Notes: a model not told the origin generated them from the letters alone. A stretch of DNA of 64,000 bases from Sulfitobacter faviae (GCF_029870955.1 NZ_PGFQ01000001.1:2480001-2544000); one strand, 5' to 3'. Positions 1-9,644 are shown, counted from the stretch's first letter. Translations and numbers: made by a program.

Positions 1-1901
1 TTTTTGAGCCTGTTGCGGGGTTTTACATAGCGCGGCAGAGTGTGGCCATGGGCGGTTTTGTCCCAGAAATGTGGGCTGCGATAGAGCTCAAACAGCGCTT
101 TGGCGGCGGCCAAGGCGCCTAATGCGAAGTAGAGCGGGCAGGTGATGACCCAAGGCAGCAGATGCCGTTGACCCCGGTTTGAGACCGCGATGGTGGCGGC
201 GCAGAAGTTCAGCATTTCCGACAGAATGAACAGCGCGAAGATCGCCGTCAGGACGGGTGGCGCAAGCCAGTCCGTGACCGGGTGATACAGCCCGAAAAAA
301 CTCAGCCACAGAGACCAGATAAGGGGCGCGAGGGCGAATTGCGAGACCGTGGCGAGAAATATCGCCTGCACGCCGATGAACCGCAGGGGGCCGAGGTCTT
401 TCAGCAGGGCGCGTGGGCTTTGCATATGGACCGCCCAAGTGATGAGATATCCCTTCAGCCAACGGGATCGTTGCCGCACCCAAGGCCAAGGGCGGCAATT
501 CGCCTCTTCATAAGTGGTGGTGCGCATCAGTTCGGTCACATAGCCGCGCCGCGCCAGCCGGAGACCCAGATCGGCATCCTCGGTCACGTTGTGGGCGTCC
601 CAAGCGCCGAGCCGTTCAAGGATGTCGCGCCGGAAAAACAGCGTGGTGCCGCCCAGCGGGACGACCAGCCCCAGCCGGGCCACGCCCGGTAGGATCACCC
701 GCCACCATGTCGCATATTCGATCGAAAAACAGCGGGCCATCCAATTGCCGCGGCTGTTGTAGAAATCCAGAACCCCCTGCAAACAAGCTGTATTTTCGGG
801 GGCGTTGTGAAAGCGGGTGACGATCTGTTCGATCTGGTCCGGCTCCGGCGCATCCTCGGCATCCCAAACGCCGATGATGCTGCCGCGGCAGAAATCGAGT
901 GCGTAGTTCAGGGCGCGGGGTTTGGTCTTGAGCGCCCCGGCATCGGGCACTTCGATCACGCTGATCCATGGCGGCAAGGAAGTGCGTGCGATGGTCTCAC
1001 GGGTGAGCTTATCGCTCGCTTCGAGGACCAGAACCACCTCCAGCAGCGATTTGGGGTAGGTGAGCCGCGAAAGCCGCGCGATCAGCGCCTGCGCGATCTC
1101 TTCCTCATGCAGCAAGGGCACGATGACCGAGACACGGGGCAGGCGAAATCCCTTAATCTCTGCGGCATTCGGCGGCGACCGAGGGGGCTTGGGCCAGGTG
1201 AGAGAGGCCCAAAGGGCCGCAGCCTTGAGCCCGCTGGTCAGCAGCAGCGTCAGCGCGCCGCAGAGGAGAGCGAGGGTAAGAACGGCGGAGGGGAAGAACA
1301 TCAGTAGCGCAAAGAGCGACAGCAAAACAGCTCGCAGCGCAAACCGTCGCTGCCAGCTGCGCACCCCCCAGTTCCGACAGCTTTCGGCATCCGCGACGCG
1401 GGTAACGGCATGTTCCGCGAGTTCCGCCGCATAGAGCCTGCCGATCTGGGTTCGCACCTCCCGGGGGTCGGCGACGACCAACACCAAAGTTTTCCCCCGC
1501 TCCCCCAAAGCCTTGCAAAGGTGAGGAAACTCCGCGGGGCGACCGCTGGCCACGAAAAGCCGGTCCCCCAATTCCAGCCATGGCACGGCCTCGAATTGCA
1601 GGCATAAATGCGCGGGTATCCGAGCCGCAAGCCGTTGATCGCAGGGGCTGCGGGTCAAGTCGACAGGTTGGGCGCCATACTGCCGGGCAAGGGCTTTGAC
1701 GATGTCATCGGGGGCGACCAAGCCTTCGGTGGCCAGAACTTCGCCCAAGGGGGCGTCGATGCGGCGCTGTAGGTCCAGCCCGTGCAGCAGATCGCGCGGG
1801 CCGATGACCCCTGCGGCGATCAAATGTTGGCCCAACCGCATCCGGCGGGCGGGCGCGGTGGCCATCCGCGGCGCTGAGAGTTTCAGGCGAAGGTTGCTCA
1901 T
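1..1901 (-). CDS. MshEN-like domain + family 2 glycosyltransferase, 3'-truncated by window edge
   Basis: The frame is open from an ATG at 1901 to position 1, so the C-terminus lies outside the window (about 633 residues seen). Residues about 22-82 hold two copies of an RLGxxL...G...L...Q pattern (RLGQHLIAAG; PLGEVLATEG) ending in PVDL, like the MshEN domain of type II secretion/pilus ATPases, some of which bind c-di-GMP. Two hydrophobic helices follow at about 183-235. The glycosyltransferase domain starts near 255 (RVSVIVPL), with a DAED acidic motif near 344, TEDADLG, and QRSRW near 477, the QxxRW motif of processive polysaccharide synthases. More membrane helices follow. I infer an inner-membrane exopolysaccharide synthase possibly controlled by c-di-GMP. 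The polymer is unknown. Confidence 0.85.
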   Translation of the reverse strand, partial: MSNLRLKLSAPRMATAPARRMRLGQHLIAAGVIGPRDLLHGLDLQRRIDAPLGEVLATEGLVAPDDIVKALARQYGAQPVDLTRSPCDQRLAARIPAHLCLQFEAVPWLELGDRLFVASGRPAEFPHLCKALGERGKTLVLVVADPREVRTQIGRLYAAELAEHAVTRVADAESCRNWGVRSWQRRFALRAVLLSLFALLMFFPSAVLTLALLCGALTLLLTSGLKAAALWASLTWPKPPRSPPNAAEIKGFRLPRVSVIVPLLHEEEIAQALIARLSRLTYPKSLLEVVLVLEASDKLTRETIARTSLPPWISVIEVPDAGALKTKPRALNYALDFCRGSIIGVWDAEDAPEPDQIEQIVTRFHNAPENTACLQGVLDFYNSRGNWMARCFSIEYATWWRVILPGVARLGLVVPLGGTTLFFRRDILERLGAWDAHNVTEDADLGLRLARRGYVTELMRTTTYEEANCRPWPWVRQRSRWLKGYLITWAVHMQSPRALLKDLGPLRFIGVQAIFLATVSQFALAPLIWSLWLSFFGLYHPVTDWLAPPVLTAIFALFILSEMLNFCAATIAVSNRGQRHLLPWVITCPLYFALGALAAAKALFELYRSPHFWDKTAHGHTLPRYVKPRNRLK

Positions 1902-1930
1902 TCCGTGCCCCGTCGAGGTTCCGGAATGAG
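1897..1930 (-). promoter_or_regulatory. 9-bp inverted repeat enclosing the glycosyltransferase start codon
   Basis: CTCATTCCG at 1897-1905 is an exact inverted copy of CGGAATGAG at 1922-1930, with a 16-base loop. In the minus-strand mRNA the AUG lies inside the 3' arm and the G-rich candidate ribosome site lies in the loop. This could be a translational hairpin or a dyad operator. The repeat is seen directly; the function is inference. Confidence 0.45.
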
Positions 1931-1994
1931 ACTGGCAGGCGACCGTTAATCGAGAGTTAAAAGTCGCCTGTGCAATCAGTGCATGTAGAAAATT

Positions 1995-3155
1995 TTACGC
2001 GCTGCGCTCGGCCATCGCTTCGCTGAAGCGTTCGAACAGGTAGTAGCTGTCTTGCGGGCCGGGGCTGGCTTCGGGGTGGTGCTGGACGGACCAGATCGGG
2101 CGGCCATCGACGCGGATGCCGCAGTTCGACCCGTCAAAGAGCGAGACATGCGTCTCGCGCACGCCCTCGGGCAGGGACTGCCCGTCGACGGCGAAACCGT
2201 GGTTCATCGAGGTGATCTCGACCTTGCCGGTGTCGTAATCCTTGACCGGGTGGTTGGCGCCGTGGTGGCCGTGGCTCATCTTAACGGTGGTTGCGCCAAG
2301 CGCCAGCGCAAGCATCTGGTGGCCAAGGCAAATGCCAAAGACCGGCAGATCGGTTTTGTCCAGAACCTCGCGGATCATCGGCACGGCATAGGCGCCCGTC
2401 GCCGCCGGATCGCCCGGACCGTTGGAGAGGAAGACGCCATCGGGCTCATGGGCCATGATGTCCTCATAGGTCGCGGTGGCGGGCAGAACGGTGACATCGC
2501 AGCCCGCAGAGGCGAGGCAGCGCAGGATGTTGCGTTTCGCGCCATAGTCTACGGCGACGACCTTGTGCTTGGCTTCGGTCTGGGGCGCGTAGCCGTCGGG
2601 CCATGCCCACCGCATCTCATTCCAGCGATAGGTCTGGGCGCAGGTCACGTCCTTGGCCAGATCCATCCCTTCGAGCCCGGCAAAATCGCGCGCGGCGGCG
2701 ACCAGCGCTTCGATGTCGAAGTTGCCATCCGGGTCATGGGCGAGGGCGGCGTGCGGCGCACCTTGCTGGCGGATTGCGCGGGTCAAGCGGCGGGTGTCGA
2801 CACCGCCGATGGCGATGCGCCCGCGCGACGCCAGCCAATCCGACAGCGGCTGAATGTTGCGCCAGCTGCTGGGCGTGGTGGGCATCCATTTGACGACCAT
2901 GCCCGCAGCGACCGGATCGCCGGTCTCATCATCTTCGGGGTTGGTGCCGACATTGCCGATATGCGGGAAGGTGAAGGTCACGATCTGGCCCGCATAGGAC
3001 GGGTCGGTCATGATCTCTTGGTAGCCGGTCATCGCGGTGTTGAAACACAACTCCGCCACGGTCTGGCCGGTCGCGCCAAACCCCATGCCGTAGAAAATCG
3101 ATCCATCCGCAAGGGCAAGGCAGGCGGTTGGGCGTGGGCGAGCGGGCGCGGACAT
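1995..3155 (-). CDS. carA: Carbamoyl-phosphate synthase small (glutaminase) subunit
   Basis: The protein has 386 residues, the usual CarA length. It hydrolyses glutamine and passes ammonia to CarB to make carbamoyl phosphate for arginine and pyrimidine synthesis. The N-terminal small-subunit domain (LALADGSIFYGMGFGA) is followed by a class I amidotransferase domain with nucleophile Cys276 in GICLGHQ and the His/Glu pair in QHHPEA. No carB lies beside it. It is divergent from the YqeY-like gene, and the start ATG sits about 35 bases from a good promoter candidate. Confidence 0.97.
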   Translation of the reverse strand: MSAPARPRPTACLALADGSIFYGMGFGATGQTVAELCFNTAMTGYQEIMTDPSYAGQIVTFTFPHIGNVGTNPEDDETGDPVAAGMVVKWMPTTPSSWRNIQPLSDWLASRGRIAIGGVDTRRLTRAIRQQGAPHAALAHDPDGNFDIEALVAAARDFAGLEGMDLAKDVTCAQTYRWNEMRWAWPDGYAPQTEAKHKVVAVDYGAKRNILRCLASAGCDVTVLPATATYEDIMAHEPDGVFLSNGPGDPAATGAYAVPMIREVLDKTDLPVFGICLGHQMLALALGATTVKMSHGHHGANHPVKDYDTGKVEITSMNHGFAVDGQSLPEGVRETHVSLFDGSNCGIRVDGRPIWSVQHHPEASPGPQDSYYLFERFSEAMAERSA

Positions 3156-3196
3156 GGGGCAGTCTCCGGGCAGAAAGGGGCGGGTAAACGGGTGGC

Positions 3197-3225
3197 AACC
3201 TAATCCCGCGCGGGCGCGGGGTCAA
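3197..3225 (-). promoter_or_regulatory. Candidate sigma70-type promoter of carA
   Basis: Read on the minus strand there is TTGACC, a 17-base spacer and TAGGTT. This would start transcription near 3190, leaving a leader of about 35 bases before the carA ATG. The GC-rich spacer contains a CCCGCGCGGG palindrome. It is a pattern match only. Confidence 0.45.
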
Positions 3226-3349
3226 TAGGCGGAGAGAAATGAGATATCGTTTCAGAACAGGGGTTTACCTATGGTCGCCCCCCATTGCTCCGCAGCGAGA
3301 GAGCCGCTAAGCTGCGACCCTTGGATTTAGCGAAACACAGGAAACCACC

Positions 3350-3808
3350 ATGTCATTGCGGATGCGCATCTCGGATGCTTTGAAACAGGCCATGAAAGAC
3401 AAGGCGGCGGACCGGCTTTCGACGCTGCGGCTGATCAATGCCGCGATCAAGGACAAGGACATCGCCGCCCGGGCCAACGGCAAGGATGAGGGCGTGTCGG
3501 ATGCCGAGGTGCTGGGCATCCTCAGCAAAATGGCCAAACAGCGTCAGGAATCGGCGCGCGCCTATGAAGAGGGCGGACGGCTGGACCTTGCGGAGCGCGA
3601 GCGCGAAGAGGTCGAGGTGATCGAAGAATTCCTGCCAAGGCAGCTCAGCGTCACCGAAACCGCCGCCGCCGTGGATAAGGCCGTGGCCGATGTGGGCGCG
3701 ACTTCGATCCGCGATATGGGCAAGGTCATGGGGCTGTTGAAAGAGCGGTATACCGGCCAGATGGATTTTGGCGCGGTGGGCCCGGTTATCAAAGACCGCC
3801 TGAGCTGA
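3350..3808 (+). CDS. GatB/YqeY domain-containing protein
   Basis: The 152-residue protein matches the stand-alone YqeY family: an N-terminal helical part (MSLRMRISDALKQAMK...RLSTLRLINAAIKDKD) and a C-terminal tail domain with EEFLPRQLS and DMGKVMGLLKERYTGQMD. The family shares the tRNA-binding tail fold of GatB, and its cellular role is not firmly known. It is transcribed divergently from carA and ends at a terminator-like hairpin. A purine-rich site (ACAGGAAA) lies just before the ATG. Confidence 0.9.
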   Translation: MSLRMRISDALKQAMKDKAADRLSTLRLINAAIKDKDIAARANGKDEGVSDAEVLGILSKMAKQRQESARAYEEGGRLDLAEREREEVEVIEEFLPRQLSVTETAAAVDKAVADVGATSIRDMGKVMGLLKERYTGQMDFGAVGPVIKDRLS

Positions 3809-3831
3809 GCCGCGGTTGAGTTAAAAACCAG

Positions 3832-3860
3832 AGGGCTGGGCCGCAAGGTCTGGCCCTTTT
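3832..3860 (+). terminator. Rho-independent terminator after the YqeY-like gene
   Basis: An 11-bp stem (AGGGCTGGGCC with GGTCTGGCCCT, three G-U pairs) closes a GCAA tetraloop and runs into TTTT. It lies 24 bases past the stop codon and before the convergent DUF2244 gene. The G-U pairs form only on the plus-strand RNA. Confidence 0.65.
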
Positions 3861-3876
3861 CGGTGTCTGGCCCTGT

Positions 3877-4359
3877 TCAGTTCCGCAGATGCCGTGCCAG
3901 ATCGTCGTAGAGCGCGATGCGCTCTTCTTCGCTGAGGAAGGCACCGATCTCAACCTCGCGGCCTTCGCCGCGTAGGGTGACGTAATGCGGCACGGGGCCG
4001 TCATCGTCGTATTTCTTCACTTGGGTCCAATAGCGGTTACAGTCCCAATCCTTGACCTCGCCCTTGGCGGTGGTGTGCACCAGCCGCGCCGTGGTGTCGT
4101 CGAGGGTCAGCACCTCTTCGATCTGGCGGGCGCGGTGATTGTGTTGCAAGGCCCAATAGACCGCCCCCAAGGCCAGAAGCACGAAGGGCAGCAGCCCCCA
4201 GAGCAGGGCGGTGCCGAGCATGGCGAAAAGCGGAATCATAGCCAGCGTAAATGTGGCCAGCATAAAGGCCGCAAAACCGCGCGCAGGCAGGGATTGATGC
4301 GGCCAAAGGCGCATCTGCTGCGGATTGGCGCGGGGCGGGGTGGTCCATTCGTAGGGCAT
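3877..4359 (-). CDS. DUF2244-type inner-membrane protein
   Basis: The 160-residue protein starts MPYEWTTPP, followed by LWPHQSLPARGFAAFM and two closely spaced hydrophobic helices at about 28-70. A soluble C-terminal domain follows with a VHTTAKG turn, YWTQVKKYD and a final FLSEEERIALYDDLARHL. This matches the layout of the DUF2244 family as I remember it in Rhodobacteraceae. The function is unknown. It is convergent with the YqeY-like gene. Confidence 0.75.
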   Translation of the reverse strand: MPYEWTTPPRANPQQMRLWPHQSLPARGFAAFMLATFTLAMIPLFAMLGTALLWGLLPFVLLALGAVYWALQHNHRARQIEEVLTLDDTTARLVHTTAKGEVKDWDCNRYWTQVKKYDDDGPVPHYVTLRGEGREVEIGAFLSEEERIALYDDLARHLRN

Positions 4360-4438
4360 GGGATCGCTCAGGCTCAGTCAAAAGCCAAGATAGCGGTGGG
4401 CCGGGCAATGGCAATGCGGCGCGGAGCCGCGGGAGGGG

Positions 4439-4813
4439 TCAATCGCCCAGCAAATCCCAGCGGTTTCCGAAAGGATCGCCAAAAACGGCCACTTTGCCAT
4501 AGGGCTCATGACGCGGTTCTTCTTCGAAGGTCACGCCCGCAGCGGTCAGGCGGTCAAACTCCGCCGCGAAATCCTCGACCTTCAAGAACAGCCAAACACG
4601 GCCCGCGCCCTGATTGCCGATGGCGGCGCGCTGCGCCTCTCCGTCCGCGCGGGCCAGAACGAACCCCGTCTCAGCGCCCGGCGGGGTGACCCGGACCCAG
4701 CGTTTGCGGCCTTGCTCGACGTCCTCAGTCAGTTCGAACCCCATGACGCCGCAGTAAAAGGCGATGCCGGCGTCATAGTCGGGGACGATCAGGGTTATCG
4801 CAGAGAGGTGCAT
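4439..4813 (-). CDS. VOC-superfamily (glyoxalase/bleomycin-resistance fold) protein
   Basis: The 124-residue protein has the paired beta-alpha-beta-beta-beta pattern of one VOC domain: ITLIVPDYDAGIAFYCGVMGFEL in the first half and VTFEEEPRHEPYGKVAVFGDPFGNRWDLL in the second, ending with the typical D-P-F-G-N-R-W-D strand. Members are metal-dependent lyases, dioxygenases or binding proteins. The substrate cannot be told from the sequence. It lies 49 bases downstream of pyc on the same strand and could be read from the same message. Confidence 0.85.
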   Translation of the reverse strand: MHLSAITLIVPDYDAGIAFYCGVMGFELTEDVEQGRKRWVRVTPPGAETGFVLARADGEAQRAAIGNQGAGRVWLFLKVEDFAAEFDRLTAAGVTFEEEPRHEPYGKVAVFGDPFGNRWDLLGD

Positions 4814-4862
4814 CGGCTCGCTCCTTGTGGGGGCGCGGCAAGGGGCCGCGCCCGGAGGTGAT

Positions 4863-7800
4863 TTACTCTAACTCGACGAGCAGGTCTTTCGCATCGATCT
4901 GGCCACCGGCCTGCACATGCACGGCCTTTACCACCGCGTCGCGCTCCGCGTGAAGGCCGGTCTCCATCTTCATCGCTTCGATGGTCAGGATCAGGTCGCC
5001 CGCTTTGACCTGCTGGCCCGCCTTCACCCCAACGGAGGCCACGACCCCCGGCATCGGCGCGCCGATGTGGTCGGGATTGCCCGCCTCGGCCTTGGGGCGC
5101 TGCACGGTGGCATCCTTGACCAACCGGTTCGCCACGCGGATCACCCGCGGCTGGCCGTTGAGTTCAAAGAAGACCTTCACCTCGCCATCCTCACCGGCCT
5201 CAGATTCGGCCTGAAGGCGGATTTCCAAGGTTTTGCCGGGGTCGATCTCGGCTGAGATCTCCGCCCCCGGCTCCATGCCGTAGAAGAAGGTATGCGTGGG
5301 CAGGGTGCGCACCGGGCCATAGACGCGGTGGCGGCCCATGTAGTCGAGGAACACCTTGGGATACATCAGATAGCCGCAGAGGTCTTCGTCGTCGATCTGC
5401 ATGCCGTCCAACTGCTCGGAAAGCTCTTTGCGCACGGCCTCTAGATCGACGGGCGCCAGATGTTTGCCGGGGCGTTCGGTGTTCGGCGTCTCGCCTTTCA
5501 GCACCTTCTTGACGATGCCCGCCGGGAAGCCATTCGGCGGCTGGCCGAGGTTGCCGCGCATCATGTCGATCACGCTGTCGGGGAAGGAGACATCGACATT
5601 CGGGTCTTCGACCTGCGCCCGGGTCAGCCCTTGGGAGACCATCATCAACGCCATGTCGCCCACCACTTTGGACGAAGGCGTGACCTTCACGATATCGCCG
5701 AACATTTGGTTCACGTCCGCATAGGTGCGCGCCACCTCGGGCCAGCGGTCTTCCAGCCCCATAGAGGCGGCCTGCGCCTTGAGGTTCGTGAACTGCCCGC
5801 CGGGCATTTCGTGCAGGTAAACCTCGGAGGAGGGCGCCTGCATGCCGGTCTCAAAGGCCGCGTAATGGCCACGCACTTCTTCCCAGTAATCAGAGATTTC
5901 GCGCACGGCTTTCATGTCAATCCCGGTGTCGCGGTCGGTATGTTGCAGGGCCGAAACCACGGTGCCGAGCGTCGCCTGAGACGTGTTGCCCGAAAGCGCA
6001 TCCATCGCGCAGTCGACCGCATCGACGCCCGCCTCAGAGGCGGCGAGGATGGTGGCCGTGGCACTGCCCGCCGTGTCATGGGTGTGGAAATGGATCGGCA
6101 GGCCAACCTCGGATTTCAACGCTTTGACCAGCGCGCGGGCCTGAGCGGGTTTCAACAGGCCTGCCATGTCTTTCAGCCCCAGCACATGCGCGCCGGCGGC
6201 TTTCAGATCCTTGCCCATGTTGACGTAATACTGAAGGTCGTATTTCGCCCGGTCCGGGTCAAAGATGTCGCCCGTGTAGCAGATCGTGCCCTCGCAAATC
6301 TTGCCGGATTCTACGACCGCATCCATCGCCACGCGCATGTTCTCAACCCAGTTGAGACTGTCGAACACGCGGAACACATCGACGCCGGTATTGGCCGCCG
6401 TGGCCACGAATTTCTGCACCACGTTGTCGGGGTAATTGGTATAGCCCACCCCGTTGGAGGCGCGCAGCAGCATTTGGGTCATCACATTGGGCAGGGCCGC
6501 GCGCAGGTCGCGCAGGCGTTGCCACGGGCATTCCTGCAAGAAGCGATAGGCCACATCGAAGGTCGCCCCGCCCCAGCATTCGACCGAGAAGAGCTGCGGC
6601 AGATTGGCGGCATAGGCGGGGGCCACCTTGATCATATCGAGGCTGCGCATCCGCGTGGCCAAGAGCGACTGATGCGCATCGCGCATGGTGGTGTCGGTGA
6701 TGAGCAGTTGACGCTGTTGGCCCATCCACTCGGCCACCGCCTCGGGGCCCTTTTGTTCTAATAGGTTACGCGTGCCCATCTGCGGCTCGCCGCGCAGCAC
6801 GGGCGGCTTGGGGTCGCGGACATGGGCGGCGGGCAGGGCATGGCCCTTGGTCTCTGGATGGCCGTTGACGGTGATGTCGGCGATATAGGTCAGCACCTTG
6901 GTCGCGCGGTCGCGGCGTTGCTCGAACTGAAACAGCTCGGGCGTCTCGTCGATGAATTTGGTGGTGTATTCGTTGCTCAGAAACGTTGGATGTTTTAGCA
7001 GGTTCTCGACGAAGGCGATGTTGGTGCTGACCCCGCGCACCCGGAATTCGCGCAGGGCGCGGTCCATCCGGGCGATGGCCATCTCGGGCGTCGGCGCCTT
7101 GGCGGTGACCTTGGTCAGCAGGCTGTCGTAATAGCGCGTGATGACCCCGCCCGCATAGGCCGTGCCGCCATCGAGCCGGATGCCCATGCCGGTGGCCGAG
7201 CGGTAGGCGGTGATACGGCCATAGTCGGGGATGAAATTGTTCTGCGGGTCTTCGGTGGTGACGCGGGTTTGTAGGGCGTGACCGGTGAGGGTGATGTCCT
7301 CCTGCCGTGCCTTGCCCGTCGCCTCAGCCAGCGGTTTGCCCTCGGCAATGAGGATCTGGGCGCGAACGATGTCGATGCCGGTGACTTCTTCGGTGACGGT
7401 ATGTTCGACCTGTACGCGGGGGTTCACCTCGATGAAGTAGAAATTGCCGGTTTCCATATCCATCAGGAATTCGACGGTGCCCGCGCACTCATAGTTCACA
7501 TGGGCGCAGATTTTGCGGCCCAATTCGCAGATCTCGGCGCGTTGGTCCTCGCTCAGATAGGGGGCGGGGGCGCGTTCGACGACCTTTTGGTTGCGGCGCT
7601 GGACCGAGCAGTCGCGTTCGTAAAGGTGGTAAATGTCGCCCTGTTTGTCGCCGAGGATCTGCACTTCGACATGGCGGGCGCGCAGGATCATCTTCTCCAG
7701 ATAGCCCTCGCCATTGCCAAAAGCGGCTTCGGCCTCGCGGCGCCCTTCGCGCACTTTCTCTTCCAGTTCCTTTTCGGACATGATCGGCCGCATCCCGCGC

Positions 7801-8303
7801 CCGCCGCCGCCCCAAGAGGCTTTGAGCATCAGCGGATAGCCGACCTCGGCCGCCTCGGCGCGGATCGCATCCATGTCTTCGCCCAGCACTTCGGTGGCGG
7901 GGATGACCGGCACGCCCGCCGCCATCGCGACGCGGCGGGCAGAGGCTTTGTCCCCCAAGGCGCGCATCGTTTCGGCCCGCGGGCCGATGAAGGTGATGCC
8001 GTTCTTCTCGCAGGCATCGACGAATTCCGGGTTTTCCGACAGCAGGCCATAGCCCGGGTGGATGGCATCGGCGCCCGCCGCCTTGGCCACGCGGATCATC
8101 TCGTCAATGCTGAGATAGGCGGCGACGGGGCCGAGACCTTCACCGATGCGATAGGCCTCATCCGCTTTGAAACGGTGCAGGCCCAGCTTGTCCTCTTCGG
8201 CGTAGACCGCGACCGTTTTCTTGCCCATCTCATTGGCGGCGCGCATGATGCGGATCGCGATCTCACCACGGTTCGCGATCAGGATCTTTTTAAAATCGGT
8301 CAC
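4863..8303 (-). CDS. pyc: Pyruvate carboxylase
   Basis: The 1146-residue single chain carries all domains of the alpha4-type enzyme, which carboxylates pyruvate to oxaloacetate to refill the TCA cycle. It has a biotin carboxylase/ATP-grasp part from ILIANRGEIAIRI to about residue 455, a carboxyltransferase TIM barrel from about 530 (TTMRDAHQSLLATRMRS, metal-binding HFHTHDT), and a C-terminal biotinyl domain with AMKMET placing the biotinyl lysine at 1112. The start is GTG at 8303, preceded by GGGGAG. It is intact. Confidence 0.97.
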   Translation of the reverse strand: MTDFKKILIANRGEIAIRIMRAANEMGKKTVAVYAEEDKLGLHRFKADEAYRIGEGLGPVAAYLSIDEMIRVAKAAGADAIHPGYGLLSENPEFVDACEKNGITFIGPRAETMRALGDKASARRVAMAAGVPVIPATEVLGEDMDAIRAEAAEVGYPLMLKASWGGGGRGMRPIMSEKELEEKVREGRREAEAAFGNGEGYLEKMILRARHVEVQILGDKQGDIYHLYERDCSVQRRNQKVVERAPAPYLSEDQRAEICELGRKICAHVNYECAGTVEFLMDMETGNFYFIEVNPRVQVEHTVTEEVTGIDIVRAQILIAEGKPLAEATGKARQEDITLTGHALQTRVTTEDPQNNFIPDYGRITAYRSATGMGIRLDGGTAYAGGVITRYYDSLLTKVTAKAPTPEMAIARMDRALREFRVRGVSTNIAFVENLLKHPTFLSNEYTTKFIDETPELFQFEQRRDRATKVLTYIADITVNGHPETKGHALPAAHVRDPKPPVLRGEPQMGTRNLLEQKGPEAVAEWMGQQRQLLITDTTMRDAHQSLLATRMRSLDMIKVAPAYAANLPQLFSVECWGGATFDVAYRFLQECPWQRLRDLRAALPNVMTQMLLRASNGVGYTNYPDNVVQKFVATAANTGVDVFRVFDSLNWVENMRVAMDAVVESGKICEGTICYTGDIFDPDRAKYDLQYYVNMGKDLKAAGAHVLGLKDMAGLLKPAQARALVKALKSEVGLPIHFHTHDTAGSATATILAASEAGVDAVDCAMDALSGNTSQATLGTVVSALQHTDRDTGIDMKAVREISDYWEEVRGHYAAFETGMQAPSSEVYLHEMPGGQFTNLKAQAASMGLEDRWPEVARTYADVNQMFGDIVKVTPSSKVVGDMALMMVSQGLTRAQVEDPNVDVSFPDSVIDMMRGNLGQPPNGFPAGIVKKVLKGETPNTERPGKHLAPVDLEAVRKELSEQLDGMQIDDEDLCGYLMYPKVFLDYMGRHRVYGPVRTLPTHTFFYGMEPGAEISAEIDPGKTLEIRLQAESEAGEDGEVKVFFELNGQPRVIRVANRLVKDATVQRPKAEAGNPDHIGAPMPGVVASVGVKAGQQVKAGDLILTIEAMKMETGLHAERDAVVKAVHVQAGGQIDAKDLLVELE

Positions 8304-8404
8304 TGGCTGGTCTCCCCTGCTGGTTTTAAAGGCAGCTTAGGGATGCTGCGGTGCAGCGCAAGAGGGCTGTGGCCGTCTTTGTCACATTTCTGCAAGCTTT
8401 CCGA

Positions 8405-9552
8405 TCAGAGCGGCGACAGATCAAAGGGGGGAGGGAGGTCGCGCAGGTTCCGCGCGCCCAGCTGTCCCATATTGGCGGTCAGGTCGCGGGCAAGCACATC
8501 GATCAGGTGATCGACCCCGCGCGGCCCAAGGGCGGCGAGGGCAAAGTGGAAGGCCCGGCCCAGCATGACGAAATCCGCGCCGAGCGCGAAGGCGCGCAGG
8601 ATATCAAGGCCCGATTCCACGCCGCTGTCAAAGATCACCGGCAGTTTCGTGGCGGCACGAATGGCGGGCAGCGCCTCGGCGCTGGCGGGGGCCGCGTCGA
8701 ACTGGCGGCCAGCGTGGTTCGAGACCCAGATCGCATCGGCCCCGGCCTTTTCCATCTCTGTGGCGTCTTCGGGGCGCAGCACGCCTTTGATCACCAGCGG
8801 CCCTTCCCAGTGATCGCGCAGCCAATGCAAATAGTCCCAATCGGGCGCGGTGCGCAGCAGATAGCCCACATGCGCGGTCGGCGGCAGGTTCGCGGTGGCC
8901 GTGCCTTCGGTGTATTTGTCGAGCATTTTCATATGTGGCAGACCCCGACGGGCCATGCCCATTGCCCAAGCCGGGCGCATCGCGACCTGCGCCATCAGTC
9001 TTGGGGTCAATTTGGGCGGGCTGGTCAGGCCAGAACGGGTCTGCCGCTCACGGCGCGAGGCGACCGGCACGTCGACGGTCAGGACCAAAGTCGTGAAACC
9101 CGCAGCCTTGGCCCGCGCCAGCATATCGGTCCGAATTTCCGGGTCGCGCGGGGGTAGAGCTGGAACCAACCATGCGCGCCCAGATGGGGCGCTACATCTT
9201 CCGGGCAGGTCGCGGCCACGGTGGACAGGCCAAAAGGAATGCAGGCGCGATCCGCCGCGCGGGCAAGATGGGCTTCGGCATCGGGCCAGATCAGGCCGGA
9301 CATGCCCAAGGGGGACATGCCGAAGGGCAGGGGGAGTTTTCGCCCCATCAGATCGACGCTGAGGTCAGGTGTGAATTCGCCGTGCAACACCGAGGGCATC
9401 AGCCCAACGCGGTCTAGGGCCGCGCGGTTGCGGTGTTTGGTGGCCTCCGTCCCGGTGGCGGAATCAAGGTATTCCCAAACGAATTTAGGCAGGCGCGACT
9501 GCGCGCGGCTGCGAAGGTCCGAAAGGGCGGGGTAGGTTGCATGTAGGTCCAT
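8405..9552 (-). CDS. lldD: FMN-dependent alpha-hydroxy-acid (L-lactate) dehydrogenase, frameshifted
   Basis: Two frames together give one protein of about 383 residues. The N-terminal part starts MDLHATYPALSDLRSRAQ and contains PFGMSPLGMSGLIWPDAE. The second part carries LVLTVDVPVASRRERQ, LVIKGVLRPEDA (barrel lysine), WVSNHAGRQFDAAPA (catalytic His) and FDSGVESGLDILRA. The frames meet at a G5 run at 9151-9155; a sixth G restores QLYPPRDPEIRT. The family oxidises L-lactate or a related 2-hydroxy acid using FMN at the membrane. It is probably a sequencing gap, but this enzyme is dispensable, so real decay cannot be excluded. Confidence 0.85.
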
Positions 9553-9644
9553 GGCGGCATTTGCGCCAAAGGGTTACGGATTGTCCAGATGGTGCGGCTG
9601 CGTCGGGGGTGAGGGTGCTTCCGTCCGGGTAGGGCGCCGAGGCG

